DNA from: an uncultured bacterium
GTDB taxonomy: Bacteria > Actinomycetota > Coriobacteriia > Coriobacteriales > Coriobacteriaceae
Reading direction: 5' to 3'
Assembly: GCA_905214615.1 (NCBI GenBank)
Contig: CAJMMX010000031.1
Span: 1 to 26,249 of the forward strand
DNA length: 26,249 nucleotides
Positions 15,306-21,823 of this stretch are shown in pieces. How positions within the stretch are numbered: the first letter of the stretch is position 1; every line of letters begins with the position of its first letter. A program made the position numbers and the translations under genes. The notes under the pieces were generated by a model. That model was not told the origin of the DNA and did no database searches. It saw nothing but the letters and a program-made list of their open reading frames with translations.

Positions 15306-16487
15306 CTACAGCTGCTCGGCCGGACGGTCGGGCGAGCTAAAGCCCGAGTCAAACGTAACGACGCATGAGGCATTGGGTCGGCGCTCGTGCACGATGCGCG
15401 TGACGAGCTCCAGCAGCTCCTCGTCGGATATGTCAAAGCCGTCGGGACGCACAAGGTCAAACGAAACGAACCCGTCGTGCTCGTGCAGGTCGTGGATGGA
15501 GAGCGCGGGGTCGATCTGCATGATGCCGCGCTTGACCCGGCCGCGCAGGTCGTCGCCGGTGGTGGCGATGGGGTCACAGTGCAACGTGATGCCGATGCCC
15601 ATCTGGCGCTTGATGTCGTGCTCGATGGTGTCCAAAATCTCGTGGTGCTCAAATGCGTCGCCCTCGCCGGGCATCTCCACGTGGGCGCTGGCAAACTGAC
15701 GACCGGGGCCGTAGTCGTGCACCATCAGGTCGTGTGTGCCCAAGACCTGCGGATAGGACATGATCTTGTCGCGGATTGCCTGAACGAGCTTGGGGTCGGG
15801 CGCTTGTCCCAGCAACGGGCTGATGGCGTCGCGCACTAGACCCATGCCGCTGATGCAGATGAAGATGCCCACACCCAGGCCTGCCCAGCCATCGAGGTCA
15901 AAGCCGGTCGTCTGCGAAATAAGCGCCGCCATCAAGACCGAACCCGAGGTGATGACGTCGTTTTTGGAGTCCTGCGCTGTGGCAATGAGTGTTTCGGAAT
16001 CGATACGGTTGCCCAGCGCGCGGTTGAATGCGGCCATCCAGAATTTGACGAGCATGGACAAGACGAGAGCGGCTAGGGAGACCAGCGTGTAGGCGGTGGG
16101 GGAGGGCTTGATGATCTTGGTGACCGACTCGAGGATCAGGTTGATGCCGACGGCGCAAACCAGGACGGCGACGAACAGACCGGCTAGGTACTCGTAGCGG
16201 CCGTGGCCATAGGGGTGGCCTTCGTCTGCCGGGCGGCTGGCAAGGCGGAACCCGAGCAGGCTTACGATGTTGCTCGAGGCATCGGAGAGGTTGTTGAAAG
16301 CGTCGGCGATGAGGGAGACGGAGCCGGCGAGCAGGCCCGCGATGCCCTTGGCCAGGCACAGAGTGATGTTGAGGCCAATGCAGATGAGGCTTGCGGCGAA
16401 GCCCGCGTTGGTGCGGCAGGAGGTATCGACCGGCTCGCCCTCGCTGCCGGGAACAAGCGTATGTACCAGCCGATTTACAAATAGCAT
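15306..16487 (-). CDS. cation diffusion facilitator exporter, probable Mn2+ type
   Basis: This is a membrane antiporter that exports divalent metal ions. The 393-aa protein has the six-helix CDF domain with a cytoplasmic C-terminal dimerisation domain and an extra C-terminal tail. Family motifs are visible: SLIADAFNNLSDASSN (58-73), HPYGHGRYEY (91-100) and AQDSKNDVI (from 171). The transport-site ligands read N65/D69 in helix 2 and D173/D177 in helix 5. That N-D-D-D set is known from manganese CDFs such as streptococcal MntE, whereas zinc exporters usually have His in helix 2. Start: ATG at 16487 with GAGG 9 nt upstream is preferred; upstream in-frame ATGs lack a ribosome-binding site. Divergent from the zinc-ribbon gene. 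Confidence 0.9.
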   Translation of the reverse strand: MLFVNRLVHTLVPGSEGEPVDTSCRTNAGFAASLICIGLNITLCLAKGIAGLLAGSVSLIADAFNNLSDASSNIVSLLGFRLASRPADEGHPYGHGRYEYLAGLFVAVLVCAVGINLILESVTKIIKPSPTAYTLVSLAALVLSMLVKFWMAAFNRALGNRIDSETLIATAQDSKNDVITSGSVLMAALISQTTGFDLDGWAGLGVGIFICISGMGLVRDAISPLLGQAPDPKLVQAIRDKIMSYPQVLGTHDLMVHDYGPGRQFASAHVEMPGEGDAFEHHEILDTIEHDIKRQMGIGITLHCDPIATTGDDLRGRVKRGIMQIDPALSIHDLHEHDGFVSFDLVRPDGFDISDEELLELVTRIVHERRPNASCVVTFDSGFSSPDRPAEQL

Positions 16488-16629
16488 AGCGGTCGTCCTC
16501 ACAATCATGTTTAAGGGGATAGTGTAGCTCGCGCGGAGGCGCTGTGCACCGATGCTCAGAAAATGCAGTAATGGTCTGCCGGTGCTAACGAGCGAGCCTT
16601 CTCGTCTGCCTGGGTGGTCCATTTTGGGC

Positions 16630-16649
16630 CACATGGGTATGGGCATGTG
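16630..16649. promoter_or_regulatory. imperfect inverted repeat upstream of the zinc-ribbon gene
   Basis: CACATG (16630-16635) and CATGTG (16644-16649) flank 8 bp. It is short and could be chance, but it stands next to a much stronger palindrome in the same intergenic region between divergent genes. Confidence 0.3.
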
Positions 16650-16658
16650 CCTGTTTGC

Positions 16659-16677
16659 TCGACATACTTTATGTCGA
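16659..16677. promoter_or_regulatory. 19-bp palindrome, likely operator or leader hairpin
   Basis: TCGACATA-CTT-TATGTCGA has perfect 8-bp arms around a 3-bp centre. It lies 28 bp before ATG 16706 and contains TACTTT, a possible -10, at its middle. A repressor bound here would block the promoter of the zinc-ribbon gene. As RNA it would form a small hairpin. Confidence 0.6.
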
Positions 16678-16705
16678 CAGCCCCTGTGCAAAGGAGGACG
16701 TTTCC

Positions 16706-18043
16706 ATGGACGAGATGTTTGCCATTAAATGTCAAAACTGCGGCGGCCCTATGTACTCGCACCAAGCTAAGCGCAGCTTTGAGTGCGCTTATTGCGGTGC
16801 GGTCATTCCGTGGCAGGCGGACGCCGGAGAGCCCAAGAGCGCTTTGGGCATTCGCCATACGCCGTTGACGGTAGTGGATGGACTGCTCAAGCTCACGCAT
16901 GTGTCGCAACTCGAGCGCCCGGAGGACCCGGACTGGTATTTCTTCAATTCGCACTGGCGCAATCAGTCGGTCCTGGAACATCTGCTGTGGGAGGACCGCG
17001 GCACGGCGCAGGAGTTCCAAGAAGCGACGCACGTGAGCATTCCCTGCCCCTTCTGCGGAGCGTCCTTTGAGGGCGAGTCAACGCAGCGTGTGTTTGAGTG
17101 CCCGTCCTGCGGCAACAAGATCGGCATTGCCGACCTGCTCAAGCCCGGTACGTTTAGCAAACGTCTGACCATGGGCGTGGGTGCGGAGTATGTGCCGGAG
17201 CAGGGTATTCCCTGCGAAATTTCGCCGCAGCAGGCACGTGCCAACGCGCTGCAGCTGGTGCGCCAGTACCCGGATGCCTTTGCCGGGCACGACGTGGAAG
17301 ACGCGATCCAAAACGACATGATGCTCTTCTATTTCCCCATGGCGCTGGCGGACCTGCGTATGATGGCGAGCTTCCCGGGCAAGGGCCTGAGCAAGGAAAC
17401 CCTGGTGTACTACGAGGTGCTCGACTGGGCGTATCCGCGGGCAAACTATCTGGATGTTCGCCTTATGGGCATTTTGGAGCCGTGGGACTTTGCCAAGGTT
17501 GGGCCGTTTGACCCGGCCATGCAGGAAGGTGACTTTCGCGTTGTCTCCGTCGATGCGTCTACCAAGGACCAGGTGGTCATTGATAAGTTGGCGCTCGACA
17601 TTGCCGGCAACGATGCCGAGGCGGTGCTGGGGCTCAATAAAAAGAGCATCCGCACTTGGGCGCGCAAGGCCCGCAAGCATAAGGACGGCCTGGTGATGGT
17701 GCCGGTTTACTTTGTCGACCGTCCGGCAACGGACAGCCGCGACGGCGAGCAGGTGCGCATCGCCGTAAACGGCCAGACGGGTCGTGCGGCCGCGGTGGTG
17801 TTTAGCGACAAGCGCGAAACGCATATCGTGGCGCCGCTCAACCCGAGCCTGCATCTGTCCGGCGAGAGCACCGTGCACGCCACGCCCATCGAGGTCAAAT
17901 ACGTTAAATCGCCCTTCCTATACCAGATCGTGCGCCGTGGAGGTGGCGAGCAACCGCGCCAGGTTGCAGCGGCAGCTGAGGGTTCCTACCGAGAAGAAAA
18001 GCCCAAACGCAAGGGATTGTTCGCTGCGATTTTTGGTAAGTAG
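16706..18043 (+). CDS. double zinc-ribbon protein, TFIIB-type zinc-ribbon family
   Basis: The 445-aa protein has two four-cysteine zinc ribbons: C9/C12/C27/C30 and C114/C117/C132/C135. A middle region of alternating helix and strand follows, then a segment (VPVYFVDRP... RIAVNGQTGRAAAV) resembling the W/Y-x-F-x-x and NGQTG motifs of bacterial proteins annotated as TFIIB-type zinc-ribbon-containing. The tail is basic (EEKPKRKG). No signal peptide or clear transmembrane helix is seen. The biochemical role is unknown; the resemblance to TFIIB concerns only the metal-binding knuckles and does not imply transcription initiation. AAAGGAGG (16690-16697) 8 nt before ATG 16706 fixes the start. Confidence 0.75.
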   Translation: MDEMFAIKCQNCGGPMYSHQAKRSFECAYCGAVIPWQADAGEPKSALGIRHTPLTVVDGLLKLTHVSQLERPEDPDWYFFNSHWRNQSVLEHLLWEDRGTAQEFQEATHVSIPCPFCGASFEGESTQRVFECPSCGNKIGIADLLKPGTFSKRLTMGVGAEYVPEQGIPCEISPQQARANALQLVRQYPDAFAGHDVEDAIQNDMMLFYFPMALADLRMMASFPGKGLSKETLVYYEVLDWAYPRANYLDVRLMGILEPWDFAKVGPFDPAMQEGDFRVVSVDASTKDQVVIDKLALDIAGNDAEAVLGLNKKSIRTWARKARKHKDGLVMVPVYFVDRPATDSRDGEQVRIAVNGQTGRAAAVVFSDKRETHIVAPLNPSLHLSGESTVHATPIEVKYVKSPFLYQIVRRGGGEQPRQVAAAAEGSYREEKPKRKGLFAAIFGK

Positions 18044-18110
18044 GGGAGTGGTGCCGGGGCGTCGGGCTGCATCGCAAGGTCATGAGACGAACTTAAGACT
18101 GCTGGGAACG

Positions 18111-18119
18111 TGCTACCAT
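18111..18119 (+). promoter_or_regulatory. putative extended -10 promoter
   Basis: TGCTACCAT (TGn + TACCAT at 18114-18119), 40 bp before ATG 18160. This is the same layout as upstream of fhs and ruvC. Confidence 0.4.
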
Positions 18120-18159
18120 TGCCGATAGCCTTAATCTTGTAAGAAGCGGAGGCCAGATT

Positions 18160-18531
18160 ATGGGTTTTGCGGATCAGCAGCTTCAGCTTCAGGTACCGTA
18201 TTCTCCTGACGACACGTTTAATGCCTTGAAGGCAGCTATGGAAAAGCTGCCTAAAGTAAAAGTTGATAGTGCATCGCCCACAACAAGAACAGTTGCAGCC
18301 GAGATTGGTATGAGCCTTTGGTCTTGGGGCGAAAATATCAGTATTTCGGTTGTTCCAGTTGAAGGCGGATCTGGCGTTACTGTCAAGTCGTCATCTAAGG
18401 TCAGGGCAAACGTATTAAACGGGGGCAAAAATGCAAAGAATATTGCCGAGATAGTCGATGCCCTATCGAAGGAGCTTGAGCGGTATCCGCAGGTTTCACA
18501 GACTATTGAGACGCTGGCGGATAGTGATTGA
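18160..18531 (+). CDS. small conserved-type protein, N-terminal part of a frameshifted SHOCT protein
   Basis: As read, it encodes 123 aa (MGFADQQLQLQVPYSPDDTF...) with a beta-rich pattern and the segment MSLWSWGENISISVVPVEGG. No function is known to me. The layout resembles small actinobacterial proteins that carry a ~100-residue domain followed by a C-terminal SHOCT motif. Here the SHOCT part is present just downstream but one base out of frame: dropping one T at 18529 turns GATTGATGTA into GATGATGTA and gives one continuous 155-aa protein ending at 18628. AAGCGGAGG (18144-18152) precedes the ATG. Base composition is clearly more AT-rich than the genes on the left. Confidence 0.72.
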   Translation: MGFADQQLQLQVPYSPDDTFNALKAAMEKLPKVKVDSASPTTRTVAAEIGMSLWSWGENISISVVPVEGGSGVTVKSSSKVRANVLNGGKNAKNIAEIVDALSKELERYPQVSQTIETLADSD

Positions 18532-18628
18532 TGTAGTTGCAAGGCTTGAGAGGCTTGCAACGCTGCGTGATAGCGGAGTGCTTACCGAGGAAGAGTTTGC
18601 TGCAGAAAAGGCAAAAATCTTTTTGTAA
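18524..18628 (+). pseudogene. out-of-frame SHOCT domain (C-terminal piece of the preceding gene)
   Basis: Reading from GTG 18524 in the +1 frame gives 34 codons and a textbook SHOCT motif: VARLERLATLRDSGVLTEEE, then FAAEKAKIFL and stop. SHOCT is a short oligomerisation or sorting helix pair usually found at the C-terminus of longer proteins. It overlaps the end of the 123-aa frame by 8 bases and lacks a convincing ribosome-binding site. The simplest view is one gene split by a one-base insertion (or a sequencing error). A separate coupled micro-ORF starting at GTG cannot be excluded. Confidence 0.65.
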
Positions 18629-18857
18629 TCAGACACGGTGGTTGGATTTGCATTCTATTATTGAACTTGGTTATACCAGGCTGAAAATATCGTGTGTAAT
18701 AAAGGTGCGTAGTAGTCTCGTCTTGATTGGCAGATGTAAATAAACGGTGGAACGGCTGTAAAAGAGCCTTGCCACTGGGTAAAATCAGGATGTGCCGCGG
18801 AACCCGCTCCTCAGTCGGTCAACTTTGGAAGCGCGGGCAACGCAGGTATTATCGTCT
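18629..18857. other. gene-poor stretch after the SHOCT gene
   Basis: No protein-coding gene is supported here. The stretch is relatively AT-rich. It includes a possible plus-strand -10 (TAAAAT, 18780-18785), the left arm of the inverted repeat described separately (18793-18843), and a second -10-like TATTAT (18847-18852) with TTTGGA 17 bp upstream. Longer plus-strand readings through it lack ribosome-binding sites and family features. Confidence 0.5.
18793..18843. repeat. left arm of a two-part inverted repeat
   Basis: TGCCGCGGAACCCGC (18793-18807) and GCGGGCAACGC (18833-18843). They are the reverse complement of 19038-19052 (one mismatch) and 19025-19035 (perfect), in the mirrored order. 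In the left arm 25 bases separate the two blocks; in the right arm only 2. Confidence 0.85.
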
Positions 18858-18883
18858 AAAGGGCCGGGTGCAACCGGCCCTTT
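18858..18883. terminator. perfect 10-bp hairpin, probable bidirectional terminator
   Basis: AAAGGGCCGG (18858-18867) and CCGGCCCTTT (18874-18883) with a 6-base loop. Either strand reads CCCTTT at the end, so it can work in both directions, although the T run is short. On the minus strand it lies 22 bases after the stop of the 30-codon ORF. Confidence 0.7.
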
Positions 18884-18905
18884 GCATGACTCCCTTCGCT
18901 ATCCG

Positions 18906-18998
18906 TTACTGCTTATATTCCCGCCAGATCGAGTAGAGGTTCCGGACGATGCCGGTTACATACATCGAGAGGCGCAGGATTTCAAGAAACAAGTTCAT
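18906..18998 (-). CDS. 30-aa hydrophobic/amphipathic micro-protein
   Basis: On the minus strand, ATG at 18998 to TAA at 18906 encodes 30 residues: MNLFLEILRLSMYVTGIVRN followed by LYSIWREYKQ. It has a good Shine-Dalgarno, GGGGTGA (19004-19010), 5 nt before the ATG, and a hairpin terminator 22 bases past the stop. The peptide is rich in Leu/Ile/Val/Tyr with spaced charges and a basic, polar C-terminus, like many small membrane-active peptides, including type I toxins; I do not recognise a family. It is set between the arms of an inverted repeat. It could be the last gene of the run YhcG - ADP-ribosylglycohydrolase - 73-aa ORF, or have its own promoter (TAGAAT, 19059-19064). Confidence 0.55.
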   Translation of the reverse strand: MNLFLEILRLSMYVTGIVRNLYSIWREYKQ

Positions 18999-19024
18999 AG
19001 GCTTCACCCCAATCAGAGATTAGA

Positions 19025-19052
19025 GCGTTGCCCGCAGGCGGATTCCGCGGCA
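19025..19052. repeat. right arm of the two-part inverted repeat
   Basis: GCGTTGCCCGC (19025-19035) and GCGGATTCCGCGGCA (19038-19052), mirroring 18833-18843 and 18793-18807. It lies in the untranslated region just upstream of the 30-codon ORF. Confidence 0.85.
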
Positions 19053-19058
19053 GGCATA

Positions 19059-19064
19059 ATTCTA
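19059..19064 (-). promoter_or_regulatory. putative -10 element of the 30-codon ORF
   Basis: TAGAAT on the minus strand, 6 bases before the repeated block TGCCGCGGAA. On the plus strand the mirror-image TAAAAT (18780-18785) stands 7 bases before the same block. No good -35 is seen on either side. A 14-codon minus-strand reading (ATG at 19057 to TGA just before the Shine-Dalgarno) also fits here but has only weak support. Confidence 0.35.
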
Positions 19065-19137
19065 CCTCACGGGCCGCGGTGGAGGATAGCCTGCCCCCTG
19101 GTTTTGAGCAGTGTCGATCTAACGGGCGATCAAACCT

Positions 19138-19359
19138 CTAGTACTCTTTGAATTGAGCAAGCATCTGTCCGAAGAAGCTTAGTTCGGATGGCTCATAAAT
19201 GATCGAACCGCCGTCCGCGGTCCTGTAGACCCCGCAGGGGAGGTAACGCCCGTCGGGGAGGATATAGAGGCTGGCTTCTTCCTTCAGTCCTACTGGAAAT
19301 AGCGGAATCCCGTTTTCGTCCACTTGGAACTCGTCTATATTTGCGACCTTCCTCTCCAT
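19138..19359 (-). CDS. 73-aa hypothetical protein
   Basis: Small protein starting MERKVANIDEFQVDENGIPL and ending FGQMLAQFKEY. It is mixed in charge, with no signal peptide or transmembrane helix. Several Gly-Asp/Gly-Arg turns suggest a small beta-rich fold. I do not recognise a family. The ribosome-binding site AGGAGG (19364-19369) lies 4 nt before the ATG, which makes the gene convincing despite its size. It starts 32 bp after the end of the ADP-ribosylglycohydrolase gene on the same strand, so the two are probably co-transcribed, and a role linked to that enzyme is possible but unproven. Confidence 0.7.
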   Translation of the reverse strand: MERKVANIDEFQVDENGIPLFPVGLKEEASLYILPDGRYLPCGVYRTADGGSIIYEPSELSFFGQMLAQFKEY

Positions 19360-19391
19360 GATGCCTCCTGCCTTATTTCTTGAATGGCGCC

Positions 19392-20180
19392 CTAAAACAG
19401 GCAGCTCTCAATCAACTCTTTACCGCGCAGGGTGTCGACCCACTCCTGCGGGATGGCCTCGATACCGTATACCGTGCCGGCGAGGGCGCCGGCGACGGCT
19501 GCGGTGGTGTCGGCGTCGTCGCCTAGGTTGACGGCGGCAAGCACGCATTCATCGTAGCTGTTGGTGTTCACAAAGCACCAGGTGGCAGCCTTAAGCGTGT
19601 CAAGCACGAAGCCGCCAGACCTGATTTCGTGCTCGGGCGCGCCTTTCAGGTGAAGCGCCCACGAGGGGAGCACGTCGTTCATCACGTCTCTTATCAGCTC
19701 GACAAATATGATACATGCGTCGGTTGACGTTCTGTGGGCATGCGTAATCGCGGAGACCTCGCTGATCTCTTCGTCTGTCGCATCGGTGAACGCCAGGGGC
19801 GCGATGCGCATGAGCGAGCCGTTGCCGTTGTCGCGCTCGCCGGAGCCTCCTTTGCCGGTGCGCAGGGCGCGAGCGGTCGTACCGCCGTAATCGAAAACGC
19901 CGTCGACCGTATACTCGCCACGGGCAATCCAGCTCACAAACTTGTCGCTCATGTCCGCGGTGTCGATATGCCCGAGCTCCCTAATCGAGTCGCAGGTAGC
20001 AAGCGTCATAGATGTGTCGTCGCTCCAGGTGCCGGCGGGCTGCCCATGCGTGCCGTAGCCGATCATGTCCGCGCATTCGAACGTGCCGCGGGGCCTGAAC
20101 TCGTAGGGAACACCCAGCGCGTCGCCGACGGCAAGCCCATAGATGCAGTCGCGCAGTGTTGTTTTCGGTCTGCCTGTCAT
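19392..20180 (-). CDS. ADP-ribosylglycohydrolase family protein (DraG/ARH-like)
   Basis: This family removes ADP-ribose from proteins or small molecules using two magnesium ions. The 262-aa protein has the all-helical family pattern: GLAVGDALGVPYEF (15-28), the metal motif TWSDDTSMTL, NGSLMRIAPLAF in the middle, and the second metal motif NLGDDADTTAAVAGALAG near the end, so it should be active. The substrate cannot be read from sequence. The ATG at 20180 has GAGGAG 7 nt upstream. It sits between a YhcG-type nuclease gene (63 bp upstream) and a 73-aa ORF (32 bp downstream), all on the minus strand, probably an operon in a less GC-rich accessory region. Confidence 0.9.
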   Translation of the reverse strand: MTGRPKTTLRDCIYGLAVGDALGVPYEFRPRGTFECADMIGYGTHGQPAGTWSDDTSMTLATCDSIRELGHIDTADMSDKFVSWIARGEYTVDGVFDYGGTTARALRTGKGGSGERDNGNGSLMRIAPLAFTDATDEEISEVSAITHAHRTSTDACIIFVELIRDVMNDVLPSWALHLKGAPEHEIRSGGFVLDTLKAATWCFVNTNSYDECVLAAVNLGDDADTTAAVAGALAGTVYGIEAIPQEWVDTLRGKELIESCLF

Positions 20181-20243
20181 GGAGCGCTCCTCTTATGTCG
20201 GGGGATATGAAACTCCGTCGGGGGTATCGGTCGCAACGTGCTG

Positions 20244-21293
20244 CTACCCTTGCGCTTCGCCATTAGTCGCTTCGTTGATGGCGCGGTACTCGGCACTCAG
20301 CTCGCGCGCCAGCTCTTCCTTGCTTGGAAGATACGGCAGGTATTTGGCGGCAAACACTTGGTCGTTGTCTTCGGGCAGCGTATACTCGACGATCGAATCG
20401 CTTTTGTCCGCGCAGAGCACGATGCCTATGGGCGGATTGTCGCCTTCGTTCATGAGCTCACGCGTGTAGTAGTTCACATACATTTGCATCTGGCCCAGGT
20501 CCTGATGCGTAAGGTCATCGGTCTTAAGGTCGATGAGCACGAAGCAGCGCATCAGATAGTTGTAAAAAACAAGGTCAATATAGAAATGGCGCCCATCAAA
20601 GGTGATGCGCTTTTGGCGCGCCTCGAAAGCGAAGCCACGGCCAAGCTCCAGCAGGAACTTCTGAAGATGTGTGATGAGCGCCTGCTCTAGATCGCTCTCG
20701 CGAAACGCAGTATCGTCCGAGAAACCTAAAAACTCCAGCACATATGGGTCGCGGATGATATCCTCGGGACGATGAGCCGGGGTGCTCTTTTGGATTTCCT
20801 GGGTGACGACCTCCTTGTCCTTGCTGGCAAGTAGGCGCTCTCGGAACATGGTGTTGATCTGGCGTTCGAGCTGACGCGTGCTCCAGCGAGAATCGGCGCA
20901 TTCGTTCATGTACCATGTTCGAGTTTCGGGGTCAGGAATGCGTATTAACCTGCGGTAATGTGTCCAGCTCAATTCGGGACGCAGTGAGTCCCGAATTGGA
21001 AATGCAAGATGGAACTGACGCATTTTACGCAGCTCTCTTGCTTCAAAACCTTTACCAAAATCTTTGGTAAGTCTGATTGCGAGGGCCTTGAGCAGCGCCT
21101 CTCCATACTTGGCGCGCTCCTCTCCGCCCTGCTCATCAACAATACTCTTGCCGATCTCCCAATATGCCTCAACCATCGCAAAGTTAACGGCGGTATAGGC
21201 CTTGTCGCGAGCGGCGTTGAGGATCGAGGAAACCTGCTTGTAAAAAACTTCTGGCACGATTGTCGATTCCCCGCGGTTTACCAGTTCGCCCAT
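20244..21293 (-). CDS. YhcG-family PDDEXK nuclease (DUF1016)
   Basis: The protein has the N-terminal DUF1016 helical domain (EVFYKQVSSILNAARDKAY..., SWTHYRRLIRIPD) and a C-terminal PD-(D/E)xK nuclease domain starting at DPYVLEFLGF. Nuclease residues are visible as an E in ESDLEQAL, D in FYIDLVFY, IDLK as the (D/E)xK element, and QMQMYVNYY after it, so it looks intact. The family is common in accessory regions next to restriction and defence genes, but no partner methylase or restriction subunit is present here. ATG 21293 (MGELVNRGE) is chosen because GGGG lies 8 nt upstream; an in-frame ATG at 21338 has no good ribosome-binding site. Base composition is below the window average, suggesting transfer. 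Confidence 0.9.
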   Translation of the reverse strand: MGELVNRGESTIVPEVFYKQVSSILNAARDKAYTAVNFAMVEAYWEIGKSIVDEQGGEERAKYGEALLKALAIRLTKDFGKGFEARELRKMRQFHLAFPIRDSLRPELSWTHYRRLIRIPDPETRTWYMNECADSRWSTRQLERQINTMFRERLLASKDKEVVTQEIQKSTPAHRPEDIIRDPYVLEFLGFSDDTAFRESDLEQALITHLQKFLLELGRGFAFEARQKRITFDGRHFYIDLVFYNYLMRCFVLIDLKTDDLTHQDLGQMQMYVNYYTRELMNEGDNPPIGIVLCADKSDSIVEYTLPEDNDQVFAAKYLPYLPSKEELARELSAEYRAINEATNGEAQG

Positions 21294-21410
21294 CACTGTC
21301 GCCCCACTTTCCTCTTGTGGAATGCATCTATATCGCATCTAGTTTAAAGCCTCGCGCGGACACGAATTGCTGTGCTGTCTGGCACCTTCGCATGGGAGCC
21401 TTGCGGTGAC

Positions 21411-21416
21411 TAAAAT
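21411..21416 (+). promoter_or_regulatory. putative -10 element of the PH-like gene
   Basis: TAAAAT, 46 bp before ATG 21462, with TTCGCA 18 bp upstream as a poor -35. It lies in the region between divergent genes. Confidence 0.35.
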
Positions 21417-21461
21417 GTGGCAATAGAGACAGTTTTAGCGAACCCCACGGGAGTGACACGT

Positions 21462-21731
21462 ATGGACAACAACACGCTGCTATTCCAGGACAAAGGTTCG
21501 GGTAGGTTTAAAGACGTTAAGATCTACCCCAATCGTATCGAGGTGCTCAAGAAGGGCACTTTTGGCGACAGGCACACCGAGATTGTCTACCTTAAGGACA
21601 TCACGGGGGTCAACAGGATCAAGGGTCGCGACGTTTTCCTGCGTAACAGGCTGTTGACCGCTTGCGTCTTTAGCCTGAGTAGCCGTGCGAAGGCCCAGGA
21701 ATTTGTGAAAGCTCTGAACATGGTGATGTAG
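21462..21731 (+). CDS. small PH-domain-like protein
   Basis: The 89-aa protein (MDNNTLLFQDKGSGRFKDVK...) shows a compact strand pattern with VKIYPNRIEVLKKG and a TEIVYLKDITGVNRIKG segment, then a C-terminal helix (SSRAKAQEFVKALNMVM). This layout fits bacterial PH-like domains, in which strands precede a C-terminal helix; the assignment is by pattern only. No export signal is seen. GGGAGTGA lies 5 nt before ATG 21462, which is better than the upstream in-frame GTG at 21417. The gene is short, alone on its strand, and ends 30 bp before a strong hairpin shared with the convergent phospholipase gene. Confidence 0.6.
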   Translation: MDNNTLLFQDKGSGRFKDVKIYPNRIEVLKKGTFGDRHTEIVYLKDITGVNRIKGRDVFLRNRLLTACVFSLSSRAKAQEFVKALNMVM

Positions 21732-21755
21732 CCGATAGCGGCGTTCGGGCCAAGG

Positions 21756-21793
21756 TAAAAATCGGGGCGCAGAACGGTATTCTGCGCCCCGAT
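21756..21793 (-). terminator. strong terminator of the phospholipase gene
   Basis: ATCGGGGCGCAGAA (21761-21774) pairs perfectly over 14 bp with 21780-21793 around the loop CGGTA. On the minus strand it is followed by TTTTTA, as expected for the gene ending at 21824. On the plus strand no T run follows, but the stem could still slow transcription from the PH-like gene. Confidence 0.92.
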
Positions 21794-21823
21794 TGAGTTA
21801 ATGCGCCCAAAAGACTGGCTTGC

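Noticed and set aside
15292..15315. AGCTGT/ACAGCT pairing between the convergent ends of the membrane protein and CDF genes
   Set aside because: Only 6 bp with a 10-base loop and no T run; too weak to call a terminator.
18506..18540. Programmed +1 frameshift between the two frames of the SHOCT gene
   Set aside because: The stop context GAT-TGA-T lacks the slippery CTT-TGA-C type signal and tRNA-Asp would re-pair poorly; a one-base insertion is simpler.
18792..19151. 119-aa plus-strand frame across the inverted-repeat region
   Set aside because: It runs through the hairpin and the opposing micro-ORF, has no ribosome-binding site and no family pattern.
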